Assembly (NCBI RefSeq): GCF_003259895.1
Contig: NZ_QLME01000010.1
Span: 1-64,000 of the forward strand
From: Halanaerobium saccharolyticum
GTDB lineage: Bacteria > Bacillota > Halanaerobiia > Halanaerobiales > Halanaerobiaceae
Direction of reading: 5' to 3'
Length of the DNA stretch: 64,000 nucleotides
Shown here: piece by piece, positions 42,536 to 51,572 of the stretch
Position numbering within the stretch: the stretch's first letter is position 1
How the letters are laid out: each line of letters opens with the position of its first letter
Notes under the pieces: model-generated
The model's input: the letters and a program-made list of their open reading frames with translations, nothing else
Databases searched by the model: none
What the model was told of the DNA's origin: nothing
Made by a program: the position numbers and the translations under genes

Positions 42536-44455
42536 TTAATAGCCTGTAACCAGATCTGCTGCATAGATTACCATTCCCGAAATCGGCGGCACCATTACTT
42601 CATTAGAATGAAAAAATCTTATTGGTTCAGTGCCAGCTCCCTGATCATCAACAACTATAGCCCAGGTTCTACTTTCAGGCAAATAAAACTGTTTCCACTC
42701 CTGAGAAGGATTTAAGAGAACAATAATTTTACTCCAGGCATCTTCATTTGCATTGTTAAAAATACCATAACCTACAGTTCCAAAAGGAGAAGCTATAAAA
42801 TGTAAGTTTTCTTTAATTGCTGACCGATTTCGCATCCTGAAAGCAGGATGGTGGCTGCGTAGATTAATTAACCCTTTAAGATAGTTAAAATGTTCCCTGT
42901 AAGTAGTTTTTCTTTCCCATTTTAGTTCATTTACTTCTATACCAGAATCAAAACTGTTATTATCACCAAATTTAGTCCTTAAAAACTCAGTTCCCGCTGG
43001 AATAAAAGGAACTCCCTGAGAGGTAAATAAAATTACCTGAGCTAATTTATGCATTTTTTTCCGCTGCTGTTCATTAGCTCCCGGACAGGATCTGGCTAAC
43101 TTATCCCAGAGAGTTAAGTTATCATGAGAAGCTAAGTAATTAATACTTTCTCCAGGCTGTAAAGCAAAACCATATAAACGTCTTTCTTCTAAACCAATTG
43201 CTCCAATAACTCCCTCATCAATTTCTCGTTCCAGACCAATCTTACCCTGAATAAAACCTTTTCCAGTTCCATCACTATCACCCTTGAGAGCATTACGGAA
43301 ATTATCATTAAAAACTGAAATCCCCGTTCCCCGCTGATCACCCTTGCGAATCTGCTGGTAACTCTCAAGCTGAGGCTCCAGTGCTGTCCATGGTTCACCA
43401 TAGATTAAAACTGAAGGGTTTTCCTCACGCAACTTATTCTCAGCTAAGAGCATAGTCTCCCGATCAATCGAGGACATCAAATCAAAACGAAAACCATCAA
43501 TATGATATTCCCGACTCCAGTATAAAAGTGAATCGACAATATACTTGCGCATCATTTCCCGCTCACTTGCAATCTCATTTCCACAACCAGAAGCATTGGC
43601 AAAACTACTGTCTTCTGTAAATCTATAAAAATAGTTGGGAAAAATCTTCTGAAAGGGAGACTCTTGAGTATGATAGGTATGATTATAGACTACATCCATG
43701 ATCACTCCAATCCCATAAGAATGGAGTGTTTTGACCATCTTCTTAAATTCATAAATTCTACTCTCATTGGCAGGATTAGAGGCATAAGAACCTTCTGGCA
43801 CCATATAATAAAGAGGATCATAGCCCCAGTTGTAGTCATCTGGATCTGTATCATCAACTGTGGCAAAATCATAAACAGGCAGCAAATGCACATGGGTCAC
43901 TCCCAGTTCCTTAAGGTGGGCAATTCCAGTCAGCATTCCTTCTTTATTTACACTGTGTCTTTCGGTAAAAGCTGTATATTTTCCCCGATGTCTAATTCCA
44001 CTCTCTTTAGAAATAGAAAAATCTTTAACATGCAGCTCATAGATCACTGCATCAACCGGATCCTCTAACACAACCCGCTGATCTTTAGTCCAGGTTGGAG
44101 GATATATCCGAGAAGGATCAACAATCAGTCCATACTCACTATTTGTACCTACTGCTTTAGTCCAGGGATCAACAAAATTATATTCCTGGCGGGGAAGCTG
44201 CAGATGCAAGCGATAGTAATTTCCATAATATTTTTGCGGCAGTTTAACTTTCCAGGTATCACTGGGAGCAGACTGCAGTTCGAACTCCTCCAGTTTCTTT
44301 GTTCCCTGATCATCAGCATAAATCTCAATGGCGGCTGATTGAGCAGGTGGTGACCAAATTTTATAAGTTATCTCTGATTCAGAAAATGTCAAACCTAAGT
44401 CATCACCTGGATAATATAATCTTGCCGGCTTATTCTTGATATTTTGCTTAAACAT
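42536..44455 (-). CDS. pulA: Type I pullulanase
   Basis: 639 residues without a signal peptide. An N-terminal CBM48-like part (ITYKIWSPPAQSAAIEIYAD) is followed by the GH13_14 barrel: AVIYELHVKDFSI, the pullulanase signature YNWGYDPLYYMVPEGSYA, VVYNHTY, FRFDLMSSIDRETM (nucleophile), LIYGEPWTA (acid) and YLASHDNLTLWDKL. It cleaves alpha-1,6 branches of glycogen in the cytoplasm so that the phosphorylase encoded at 47.3 kb can finish degradation. It is divergent from the fructokinase-sps operon; the 234-bp region between has no other gene. Confidence 0.95.
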   Translation of the reverse strand: MFKQNIKNKPARLYYPGDDLGLTFSESEITYKIWSPPAQSAAIEIYADDQGTKKLEEFELQSAPSDTWKVKLPQKYYGNYYRLHLQLPRQEYNFVDPWTKAVGTNSEYGLIVDPSRIYPPTWTKDQRVVLEDPVDAVIYELHVKDFSISKESGIRHRGKYTAFTERHSVNKEGMLTGIAHLKELGVTHVHLLPVYDFATVDDTDPDDYNWGYDPLYYMVPEGSYASNPANESRIYEFKKMVKTLHSYGIGVIMDVVYNHTYHTQESPFQKIFPNYFYRFTEDSSFANASGCGNEIASEREMMRKYIVDSLLYWSREYHIDGFRFDLMSSIDRETMLLAENKLREENPSVLIYGEPWTALEPQLESYQQIRKGDQRGTGISVFNDNFRNALKGDSDGTGKGFIQGKIGLEREIDEGVIGAIGLEERRLYGFALQPGESINYLASHDNLTLWDKLARSCPGANEQQRKKMHKLAQVILFTSQGVPFIPAGTEFLRTKFGDNNSFDSGIEVNELKWERKTTYREHFNYLKGLINLRSHHPAFRMRNRSAIKENLHFIASPFGTVGYGIFNNANEDAWSKIIVLLNPSQEWKQFYLPESRTWAIVVDDQGAGTEPIRFFHSNEVMVPPISGMVIYAADLVTGY

Positions 44456-44689
44456 ATAATCATCTCCACTACTACAATTTATACACAGGAAGCATTAATT
44501 TAAATAATTTACTTCCAATTATTACAACTGTCTATATTACTTATTATTCTTTATCTTTATTACTATTCCTGCCCTCAGCTGAGATTAATTAATTTAAAAA
44601 ACAGGTTATTTTTAATTTATGTAGAAATAATATTTAAGAGCTGTTTTAAGAATAATTTTTTTGCAAACAATTTATAATCTAAATGTGAG

Positions 44690-45691
44690 GTGAGGCGATT
44701 GTTGACAATTCATGACAGTTTTAGTTTCGAAGAAAATGACTTCGATATAACTGCTTATGGAGAGGTTTTGCTGGATCTGATATCCAGGGAGGAAGCTCCG
44801 CTAAAACAATGTGCTAATTTTACCCGTTATTTTGGGGGTTCTCCTGCCAATGTTTTAGTAAATATGCAGCGTCTCGAAAACAAAACAGCATTAATCAGCA
44901 GGATTGGAAAAGATGAATTTGGCGAATATTTGAGAGAGATTTTAGAAAATGAAGGTATTAATCTTGACTGTCTCCAGTCTGATCAGGAAGAAGGCACTCC
45001 AATCATATTTGTCAATAAAAGCAAGAAAACCCCATCCTGGCTTGCTTATCGGGGGGCAGATATTAATCTGCAGATCAGCAAACAGATATATGACAAAATT
45101 GATAATTCTTCAATATTTTTTACAAGCAGTTTTATCCTCTCAAAAAATCCAGCCCGGGCAACTGCAATTAAAGCTATAGAATATGCGGTAAAAAAAGATA
45201 AATTTTTTGCTTTTGATCCAAGCTTTAGAGCTAAGCTCTGGTCTGAGGGCAAAAAGGGCGGCCAAATTATTAAAAAACTAATAGCTCAAGCTGATATTAT
45301 CAAACCCTCTCTAGATGATGCTTATCACCTCTATGGGCAGGAGCCCCCAGAAAATTATTTAAAAAAATATCACAGTGATGGAGCAAAGTTTGTAATTTTA
45401 AGTTTAGGAAAAGATGGAGTTCTTGTCTCTGACGGCAGCACTGAACCCCTGCATATTCCTGTTTTTTCTGAGAAGGTAGTAGATGTTACAGGTGCAGGTG
45501 ATTCATTCTGGTCAGGATTGCTAACCGGTATTTTAAAGGGTCTGCCGGTCAAAGAGGCTGCACGCCTGGGAAATGCTGTAGCTGCTTTTAAAATTAAGGG
45601 AGTAGGTGCCCTATCTTCAGTTCCACCGTTAAGGGAAATTATATCTTATTATGATATACAGCCAATTGAAGGAGGTAATTTTAATGAGTGA
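44690..45691 (+). CDS. PfkB-family sugar kinase, probable fructokinase
   Basis: About 330 residues; the start is uncertain (GTG 44690, TTG 44699 or TTG 44702; an AGGTGAGG site favours a TTG). Motifs of ribokinase/PfkB enzymes: ITAYGEVLLDLI, RYFGGSPANVLVNMQRL (di-Gly substrate switch), FDPSFRAKLW and VDVTGAGDSFWSGLLTG with the catalytic Asp. The gene overlaps sucrose-phosphate synthase by eight bases. Fructose phosphorylation to fructose-6-phosphate supplies the acceptor of that enzyme and uses the fructose released by sucrose phosphorylase, so fructokinase is the best guess. Confidence 0.88.
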   Translation: MRRLLTIHDSFSFEENDFDITAYGEVLLDLISREEAPLKQCANFTRYFGGSPANVLVNMQRLENKTALISRIGKDEFGEYLREILENEGINLDCLQSDQEEGTPIIFVNKSKKTPSWLAYRGADINLQISKQIYDKIDNSSIFFTSSFILSKNPARATAIKAIEYAVKKDKFFAFDPSFRAKLWSEGKKGGQIIKKLIAQADIIKPSLDDAYHLYGQEPPENYLKKYHSDGAKFVILSLGKDGVLVSDGSTEPLHIPVFSEKVVDVTGAGDSFWSGLLTGILKGLPVKEAARLGNAVAAFKIKGVGALSSVPPLREIISYYDIQPIEGGNFNE

Positions 45692-47168
45692 AATTAAACA
45701 TGTAGCATTTTTAAACCCGCAGGGGAATTTTGATCAAGATGACAGCTACTGGACAGAACATCCCGATTTTGGAGGACAGCTGGTTTATGTTAAGGAAGTA
45801 AGTATGGCCCTGGCTAAAATGGGAATTAAAGTAGATATTATTACCCGGCAGTTAAATGATCCCGAATGGCCTGAATTTAGTGATCTTTATGACAGTTATC
45901 CCGGCTATGATAATTTAAGAATTATCCGTCTTCCCTTTGGTGGTGACAAATTTTTAGCCAAAGAAAAATTATGGCCTCATTTAAAAAAGTATGTAGATAC
46001 AGTTGCTGAATTTTATGACGAAGAAGGTGCTTTTCCTGACTTTTTTACCACCCACTACGGAGATGGAGGAATGGCCGGAGTCCTGCTTAAAGAAAAAATG
46101 GAGACTCCATTTTCATTTACCGGTCACTCTCTGGGCGCCCAAAAGATGGACAAACTTAACTTTTCTCAGGAAAATTTTGAGCAGCTAATTGACCGCTTCA
46201 AATTTCACAGCCGGATAATTGCCGAAAGATTAACAATGAAATTTACCAATCAAATTATTGTCAGCACCTCTCAGGAAAGAATGGAGCAGTATTCTCATCC
46301 ATATTACGAAGGTGCAGTTGATGTGAATAATGATGATAAATTCTCTGTTATCCCTCCTGGAGTAAATACTGATGTTTTTGACGGCGGTTATTCTAAAACA
46401 ACTCAAGAAATGATTGATCAATATCTTGACCGTGATTTAAAAGCTGAGCGAACAGATAAACCGGCAATTATCTGTGCCAGCCGCCTGGATCAGAAAAAAA
46501 ATCATCTGGCTTTAGTTAAAGCCTTTGCTGGTGATCAGGAACTTCAGCAGCGAGCAAATTTAATTATTACTTTAAGAGGAATTGAAAATCCATTCGAGGA
46601 TTATAGCTCAGCTGCAGGAGAAGAAAAAGAAATCTTAGATCAAATTATGGAAATAATTAAAAATAATGGGCTGGAAGGCAAAGTTTCAATGTTTCCCCTG
46701 AGCAGCCAGAAGAAATTAGCTGAATGCTATGGTTATCTGGCAGAAAGAGAATCAGTTTTCTCGCTAACTTCATTTTATGAACCCTTTGGCCTGGCGCCAG
46801 TAGAGGCAATGGCTGCTGGCCTCCCTGCAGTAGTAACCAAAAATGGTGGTCAAAGCGAAATAATGGCAGATGATGAGTTTGGAATTTTAATTGATCCAGA
46901 AGATCCAGAAGATATAGCTCATGGACTCAAAAAAATAGTTGGTAATAATACTGTCTGGAAGGATTATCAGATAAAAGCAAAAGAAAGAGTAGAATCTACT
47001 TATACCTGGAAACAGACGGCAAAAAGATATCTTAAAGCAATGGAAAAAGGTTTAAGCTTTGATATCCCGGTGATCCATAGTGAAATACCAGCTTACTATT
47101 TCCTGCCGGATAGTGATAATGAACATAAATTATTAGAAAGATTCAAAGAAAAAGTTTTCAGAAAATAG
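45684..47168 (+). CDS. sps: Sucrose-phosphate synthase (GT4)
   Basis: The ATG at 45684 follows GGAGG; the frame before it belongs to the overlapping kinase gene. 494 residues, close to the length of the crystallised Halothermothrix orenii enzyme as I recall it. Motifs: NPQGNFDQDDSYWTEHPDFG, GGQLVYVKEVSMALAKMG, FTGHSLGAQKMDKL, IICASRLDQKKNH and SLTSFYEPFGLAPVEAMAAG (the GT4 ExxGLxxxEA motif). It makes sucrose-6-phosphate from a nucleotide-glucose and fructose-6-phosphate. No sucrose-phosphate phosphatase is encoded in the window. Sucrose may serve as a compatible solute or carbon store. Confidence 0.93.
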   Translation: MSEIKHVAFLNPQGNFDQDDSYWTEHPDFGGQLVYVKEVSMALAKMGIKVDIITRQLNDPEWPEFSDLYDSYPGYDNLRIIRLPFGGDKFLAKEKLWPHLKKYVDTVAEFYDEEGAFPDFFTTHYGDGGMAGVLLKEKMETPFSFTGHSLGAQKMDKLNFSQENFEQLIDRFKFHSRIIAERLTMKFTNQIIVSTSQERMEQYSHPYYEGAVDVNNDDKFSVIPPGVNTDVFDGGYSKTTQEMIDQYLDRDLKAERTDKPAIICASRLDQKKNHLALVKAFAGDQELQQRANLIITLRGIENPFEDYSSAAGEEKEILDQIMEIIKNNGLEGKVSMFPLSSQKKLAECYGYLAERESVFSLTSFYEPFGLAPVEAMAAGLPAVVTKNGGQSEIMADDEFGILIDPEDPEDIAHGLKKIVGNNTVWKDYQIKAKERVESTYTWKQTAKRYLKAMEKGLSFDIPVIHSEIPAYYFLPDSDNEHKLLERFKEKVFRK

Positions 47169-47183
47169 ACATTTGCTGAGAAT

Positions 47184-47241
47184 TTGATATAATGAATAAT
47201 TAGGAATAGATATTATTATAAAATTTGTGCAAGCGTTTGAA
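47184..47241 (+). promoter_or_regulatory. glgP promoter with cre/LacI-type site
   Basis: TTGATA (47184-47189), 17 bp and TAGATA (47207-47212) form a plausible promoter. TGCAAGCGTTTGAA (47228-47241) downstream of the start resembles a catabolite-responsive or LacI-family operator and would act as a road block. Confidence 0.5.
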
Positions 47242-47268
47242 TTAAAATTAACAGGGAGTGATTTATTA

Positions 47269-48879
47269 ATGAACAATAGTAAGCCGCACACAGCTTATTT
47301 TTGTATGGAATACGGTTTAAATGAAAATATGCGTATTTATGCAGGTGGGCTTGGAATTTTAGCAGGAGATATTCTTAAAGGAGCAAAAGAATTTTCTTAT
47401 CCTGTAACAGGAATTGGACTTTTATGGCGCAAAGGATACTCAAAACAGGTAATCAACGAAGAAGGTAGACCCGAAAACCAGCATCCCGTAAATAATGAAA
47501 TTTATGAACATGCTGAAGATACAGGAGAAACTGTAACTGTAACCATTAGAGATCAGGAAGTAACTCTTAAAATCTGGAAGTTGGATAAGTTTGATAATGC
47601 AACCTTATATCTACTTGATGCAAATCTTCCGGAAAACAGAAAATATCAGACAATTACTGACGGTCTTTATGATGGTTTTAATGAAAGAAGAATTGCTCAG
47701 GAAATTGCACTTGGTATTGGTGGAGTTAAAGCAATTCGTAAACTCGGCCTTAAAATTGACATTTATCATTTTAATGAAGGCCATGCTGCTTTAGCTGGAA
47801 CTGAATTGATCAAAGAGAAAATGGAAGCTGGAATGGATTTCCATGCTGCCTGGGATGAGGTTAAAGAAGATATCGTCTTCACAACTCACACCCCGGTCAA
47901 AGAAGGTAATGAATCCCACAGTTTAGACAGCCTCAATAAAATGAGTGCTTTCAATACCTTAACTAGAGAACAGATGAAAGAAATTGGTGACAGTCCTTTT
48001 GGAATGACTGTAGCAGGACTGCGATTGTCAAGAATTTCTAATGGTGTGGCTAAACTGCACGGACAGACTTCCCGAGAAATGTGGAAAAATGTTAGCGGTA
48101 AATCACCTATTATCTCAATTACCAATGGTGTTCACAGAGGTACCTGGGTTGATGATAGAATTGTAGAAAACATGGGTGATACAGAAGCTATTTATAATAC
48201 TCACAAAACAATGAAGCAGGAATTGGTAGACTTCATTAAAGAAAGAAATGGTGCCCAATTAGATCCTGATAAATTAATAATTGGTTTTGCCCGGAGAGCA
48301 ACTGCTTATAAGAGACCTAATTTAATCTTTAAAAAGTCTGATATTATCGATCCCTATTTAGAGTCAGGCGAGGTCCAGTTAGTATTTTCTGGCAAAGCTC
48401 ATCCAACAGATGATAACGGAAAAGAAATTGTAGCTAATCTGGTTAAAAAAGCAAAGGAATTTCCAAATAGTGTAGTTTTCTTAGAAGATTACAATATGGA
48501 AATTGCCCGCTATATGACCCGCGGTGTTGATATCTGGTTAAACAATCCCCGCAAACCACTGGAAGCTAGTGGTACTTCTGGCATGAAAGCTGCTATGAAC
48601 GGTGGCTTAAACTTAAGTATCCTTGATGGCTGGTGGGTTGAAGGTTGTGAACACGGAATCAACGGCTGGCAGTTTGGAGATGGCTATGTAGGTGAAGGTC
48701 AGGACGAAAGTGATCTTTACGCACTCTACCGAGTCTTATTCAACGAAGTTGTCCCTACTTTCTACGGCAACAAAGACCGCTGGAAAGATATGATGATGGA
48801 AAGTATTGATACTACCTATGAAAGATTCTCCGCTAAAAGAATGCTGGAGAGATATTATGCGGAAATGTATAATAAATAA
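47269..48879 (+). CDS. glgP: Alpha-glucan phosphorylase (GT35, short type)
   Basis: The ATG at 47269 follows GGGAGTG; the extra 14 codons back to GTG 47227 cover the operator and are unlikely to be translated. 536 residues, the short form of the family. Blocks: YFCMEYGLNENMRIYAGGLG, LAGDILKGAKEF, FNEGHAAL, VFTTHTPVKEGN, GFARRATAYKRP and the pyridoxal-phosphate lysine motif EASGTSGMKAAMNGG followed by LNLSILDGWW. It releases glucose-1-phosphate from glycogen. It has its own promoter downstream of the kinase-sps operon. Confidence 0.95.
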   Translation: MNNSKPHTAYFCMEYGLNENMRIYAGGLGILAGDILKGAKEFSYPVTGIGLLWRKGYSKQVINEEGRPENQHPVNNEIYEHAEDTGETVTVTIRDQEVTLKIWKLDKFDNATLYLLDANLPENRKYQTITDGLYDGFNERRIAQEIALGIGGVKAIRKLGLKIDIYHFNEGHAALAGTELIKEKMEAGMDFHAAWDEVKEDIVFTTHTPVKEGNESHSLDSLNKMSAFNTLTREQMKEIGDSPFGMTVAGLRLSRISNGVAKLHGQTSREMWKNVSGKSPIISITNGVHRGTWVDDRIVENMGDTEAIYNTHKTMKQELVDFIKERNGAQLDPDKLIIGFARRATAYKRPNLIFKKSDIIDPYLESGEVQLVFSGKAHPTDDNGKEIVANLVKKAKEFPNSVVFLEDYNMEIARYMTRGVDIWLNNPRKPLEASGTSGMKAAMNGGLNLSILDGWWVEGCEHGINGWQFGDGYVGEGQDESDLYALYRVLFNEVVPTFYGNKDRWKDMMMESIDTTYERFSAKRMLERYYAEMYNK

Positions 48880-48923
48880 AAACAATAAAGATAATTAGCC
48901 TAGTCTTCACGACGACTACAGCT

Positions 48924-48991
48924 AAATAAAATTAAGGTCTGCCCTAACTCGTTCCACTCAAACAAGGGGCAGACTTTTCTTAATTTTATTT
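48924..48991. repeat. Conserved-loop hairpin C
   Basis: Arms AAATAAAATTAAG-GTCTGCCC and GGGGCAGAC-TTTTCTTAATTTTATTT enclose the loop TAACTCGTTCCACTCAAACA. A further outer pairing (AAAGATAATTAGC near 48887 with GCTAATTATCTTT near 49018) extends the structure. It may terminate glgP. Confidence 0.75.
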
Positions 48992-49004
48992 GCTTTTAGT
49001 CTGT

Positions 49005-49068
49005 TTCGACTAAATTGCTAATTATCTTTTTGTTTTATTTTGTCAACAACTTAAATAGAAGCTGCAGT
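49005..49068. repeat. 64-bp direct repeat, copy 1 (filled site)
   Basis: The segment from TTCGACTAAATTGCTAATTA through CAACTTAAATAGAAGCTGCAGT recurs with one mismatch at 49369-49432, 364 bp away. Here the repeat is followed by hairpin D. Confidence 0.85.
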
Positions 49069-49163
49069 TCCTAACTCCGCTGCTCTGACGGCCTCGATGG
49101 CCTAATTCTAACTCGACCATGCGTAATAAAACGAAGAGTTAGTGAGACAGGGAAACTGCAATA
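49061..49163. repeat. Conserved-loop hairpin D (compound)
   Basis: The stem GCAGTTCC/GGGAAACTGC encloses TAACTCCGCTGCTCTGAC, an inner GGCC-TCGAT-GGCC hairpin, a TAACTC...GAGTTA hairpin and GTGAGACAGG. It starts and ends with the same loop family as hairpins A-C and E. It sits exactly where the second copy of the 64-bp repeat is uninterrupted. Confidence 0.65.
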
Positions 49164-49238
49164 GCTTATTATTTATATTCAAGTCTGTTCCGGTTAAAGT
49201 GCCAATTCTTTTTTTATTTATATTTATTTGGAGATATT

Positions 49239-49298
49239 AAAATTAAGGCCTGCCCTAACTCGCTTCGCTCAAGCATGGGGCAGGCTTTTCTTAATTTT
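49239..49298. repeat. Conserved-loop hairpin E
   Basis: Arms AAAATTAAGGCCTGCCC and GGGCAGGC-TTTTCTTAATTTT enclose TAACTCGCTTCGCTCAAGCA. It is closely similar to hairpin C, 300 bp upstream, with compensating changes in the stem (GGTCTG/CAGAC against GGCCTG/CAGGC). Confidence 0.75.
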
Positions 49299-49368
49299 AT
49301 CTACTTTAAGTCTGCAACCTTAAACTGTGCTTGTAACGGTCTGTATCAATGGGGAGTGCCCCAGGCGC

Positions 49369-49432
49369 TTCGACTAAATTGCTAATTATTTTTTTGTTTT
49401 ATTTTGTCAACAACTTAAATAGAAGCTGCAGT
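49369..49432. repeat. 64-bp direct repeat, copy 2 (empty site)
   Basis: The second copy of the repeat at 49005. After GCTGCAGT it continues CGCTTATTAT without hairpin D. The whole stretch 48880-49446 contains only these nested repeats and no gene. Confidence 0.85.
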
Positions 49433-49446
49433 CGCTTATTATCTTT

Positions 49447-49995
49447 TTATTTTTTAACCAGCATTGCTTCTTCCAGCTCAGATCTTTTCTCAGCATCGAT
49501 TAAATATTCAACAATTGTCATCGCAAACTCCATGGCAACTCCGGGACCTCTACTGGTAATTATATTCTCATCAATTACGACTCTTTCTTCCCGGTAATTA
49601 CAGGAAGGCATTTGATCATCAAAACCTGGATAACTGGTTGCATTTTTTCCTTTTAAAACCCCGGCAGCTTCCAGGACTATTGGACCTGCACAGACTGCTG
49701 CACAGAGTTTGTCTTCCTCATAAACTTCTTTGATAAGCTTGAGCAGTTCTTCACTCTCACGCAGATTGGCTGCACCCGGCATTCCACCAGGTAAAACTAC
49801 AGCTTTAAGTTCAGCTGCATCTACTTTTGAGATCTCAGTATCTGTTTCAATTTTTATTCCATGGTCTCCTTCAATTTCATTACTTCCTATACCAGCAGTC
49901 AATACATCAAATCCAGCCCGCCGTAGAACATCAATGTTGGTTATCGCTTCAATTTCTTCAAAACCAGGTGCTAAAGGAATTAAAATCTTAGCCAT
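49447..49995 (-). CDS. DJ-1/PfpI family protein
   Basis: 182 residues, soluble. Typical DJ-1/ThiJ segments: KILIPLAPGFEEIEAITNID, AVVLPGGMPGAANLRES, AAVCAGPIVLEAAGVLKG with the nucleophile-elbow Cys (about residue 100) and SRGPGVAMEFAMTIVEYL. The Glu-Cys pair (E17-type and C100) is conserved as in the human DJ-1 group. Members act as stress chaperones, glyoxalases or deglycases. No operon partner; GGAGGC precedes the ATG. Confidence 0.93.
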   Translation of the reverse strand: MAKILIPLAPGFEEIEAITNIDVLRRAGFDVLTAGIGSNEIEGDHGIKIETDTEISKVDAAELKAVVLPGGMPGAANLRESEELLKLIKEVYEEDKLCAAVCAGPIVLEAAGVLKGKNATSYPGFDDQMPSCNYREERVVIDENIITSRGPGVAMEFAMTIVEYLIDAEKRSELEEAMLVKK

Positions 49996-50077
49996 AAATT
50001 TAGCCTCCTTAAATTTTTTAGTCTTTATTTTAAAACATCTCTTAACTTATTTAAACTTTAACAAAGAATTACGATTC

Positions 50078-51475
50078 TTAACCATCTTTATCCAGCTTAT
50101 CCTGTTCATTATTATCCTGACCTTTATTCTCCGAATTATTATTCTTAGCCTTATCTTTTTGCTTAATCTCCCTATTTTGATTTAAAAAGTTATTCAGGTC
50201 ATCTGGTAGGGACTTCAGATGATGATCTCGCTGTGGAAATGGAATTTCAACATTATTTTCCTTAAAACTATCCCAGATAGAAAGCAGTACCTGACTGCGG
50301 ATATTCTGGATTCCATTTCGTGGGTCACTGATCCAGAAACGGAGCTCAAAATTAACTGAGCTGTCACCAAAACCCATCAAAAGCACATTTGGAGCAGGGT
50401 CTGTTAAAATTCTTTCCTTTTCTGTAATGGACTGCATCATCAATTCCTGAACTAATCTTAAATCACTATTATAAGCAACTCCAACTTTGGCCTCAACTCG
50501 GACCAGCTCATCACTATAGGACCAGTTAATAACTTCTTTTGTGATAAAGTCTTCGTTTGGAATCAAAAATTCTTTGCCGGAACGAGTTACTACCGATACA
50601 AAACGAGTATCAAGTTTTCTAACCCAGCCGTAGACATCTCCAATTTCCACCACATCCCCTGGCTTAATTGATTTATCTGCCAGAATAATAATTCCACTGA
50701 TAAAATTAGAGACAATTTTCTGCAGTCCAAAACCTAAGCCAACACCAATAGCACCACCGAGGAAAGCAAAGGCACTTAAGTCAATCCCAACTGCACTTAG
50801 AGTAAATAAGATTGCAGATGTGAAAATTAAAAACTTGGCTATCTTGGTTAATAAAACTTTTACAGAGGGCGTAAGATCCTCACTCTTATCAATCCTTCCG
50901 GTTATCAGGCGGCTTAATTTTCCAGCCAGCCAGAATAAAACACTAAATATAATTACTACCTTTATTATTAATAATAACGAAATACGCAAGTTTCCGCTGT
51001 TAAAAGCTAAACTATCTAACAAATTAATTGTTTCCTGATAAATATTTAAAATTCTTAAAGCTGCAATTATCCAGATTAAAGCAGAAAGAAAACGAAACAT
51101 CCTGTTGCGGGGAAAAAATAGACTAATAACTTTAACAATCAGCCAGGCTGAAACCAGGTTGCCAAAAATACCAATAATTACAGTCGGCAGGTTAAGGGCC
51201 GCTGCCGCAACAAAATAAAACCCGATTAAAATCATTAAAATTAAAGGAAATAATAATTGATCAATAATTCTCAGTTTTTTACGTTTTGTTAAAGCCTTGA
51301 TTTTACTCAGCAAGTCCTCGACATGACTGTATAAAAATTTAGAAAGAAAAAAAGCTGAGGCAGTAAGGACAATAAAAACAATTAATTCTAATAAATTAGA
51401 CCAGACTAAAAGACTGTTTTGAATTTTGTCCATTATCTGCTGTAAGTATCCTTCGACTTGAATGTTCTCAAACAT
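50078..51475 (-). CDS. Mechanosensitive ion channel, MscS family
   Basis: 465 residues. About five hydrophobic segments in the first half lead to the pore helix region DLSAFAFLGGAIGVGLGFGL and QKIVSNFISGIIILADKSIK, then the beta-domain (GDVVEIGDVYGWVRKLDTRF, NEDFITKEVINWSY) and the C-terminal alpha-beta part. The last ~50 residues are highly charged and Asn/Lys-rich. It releases solutes on hypo-osmotic shock, relevant in a halophile. It lies alone; GAGGTGAG gives the start. Confidence 0.93.
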   Translation of the reverse strand: MFENIQVEGYLQQIMDKIQNSLLVWSNLLELIVFIVLTASAFFLSKFLYSHVEDLLSKIKALTKRKKLRIIDQLLFPLILMILIGFYFVAAAALNLPTVIIGIFGNLVSAWLIVKVISLFFPRNRMFRFLSALIWIIAALRILNIYQETINLLDSLAFNSGNLRISLLLIIKVVIIFSVLFWLAGKLSRLITGRIDKSEDLTPSVKVLLTKIAKFLIFTSAILFTLSAVGIDLSAFAFLGGAIGVGLGFGLQKIVSNFISGIIILADKSIKPGDVVEIGDVYGWVRKLDTRFVSVVTRSGKEFLIPNEDFITKEVINWSYSDELVRVEAKVGVAYNSDLRLVQELMMQSITEKERILTDPAPNVLLMGFGDSSVNFELRFWISDPRNGIQNIRSQVLLSIWDSFKENNVEIPFPQRDHHLKSLPDDLNNFLNQNREIKQKDKAKNNNSENKGQDNNEQDKLDKDG

Positions 51476-51572
51476 TAACTCACCTCTTTAATTCTTATTA
51501 TTTATTTAAATTATTATTTTTGTTAGCTATTTTAAAAATTAAATTTATTAGCTTTATTCCTGATATTATATT

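Noticed and set aside
48880-49446. CRISPR array or tandem repeat array
   Set aside because: The repeats are two copies of a 64-bp unit and several hairpins with unequal spacing, not regular repeat-spacer units.
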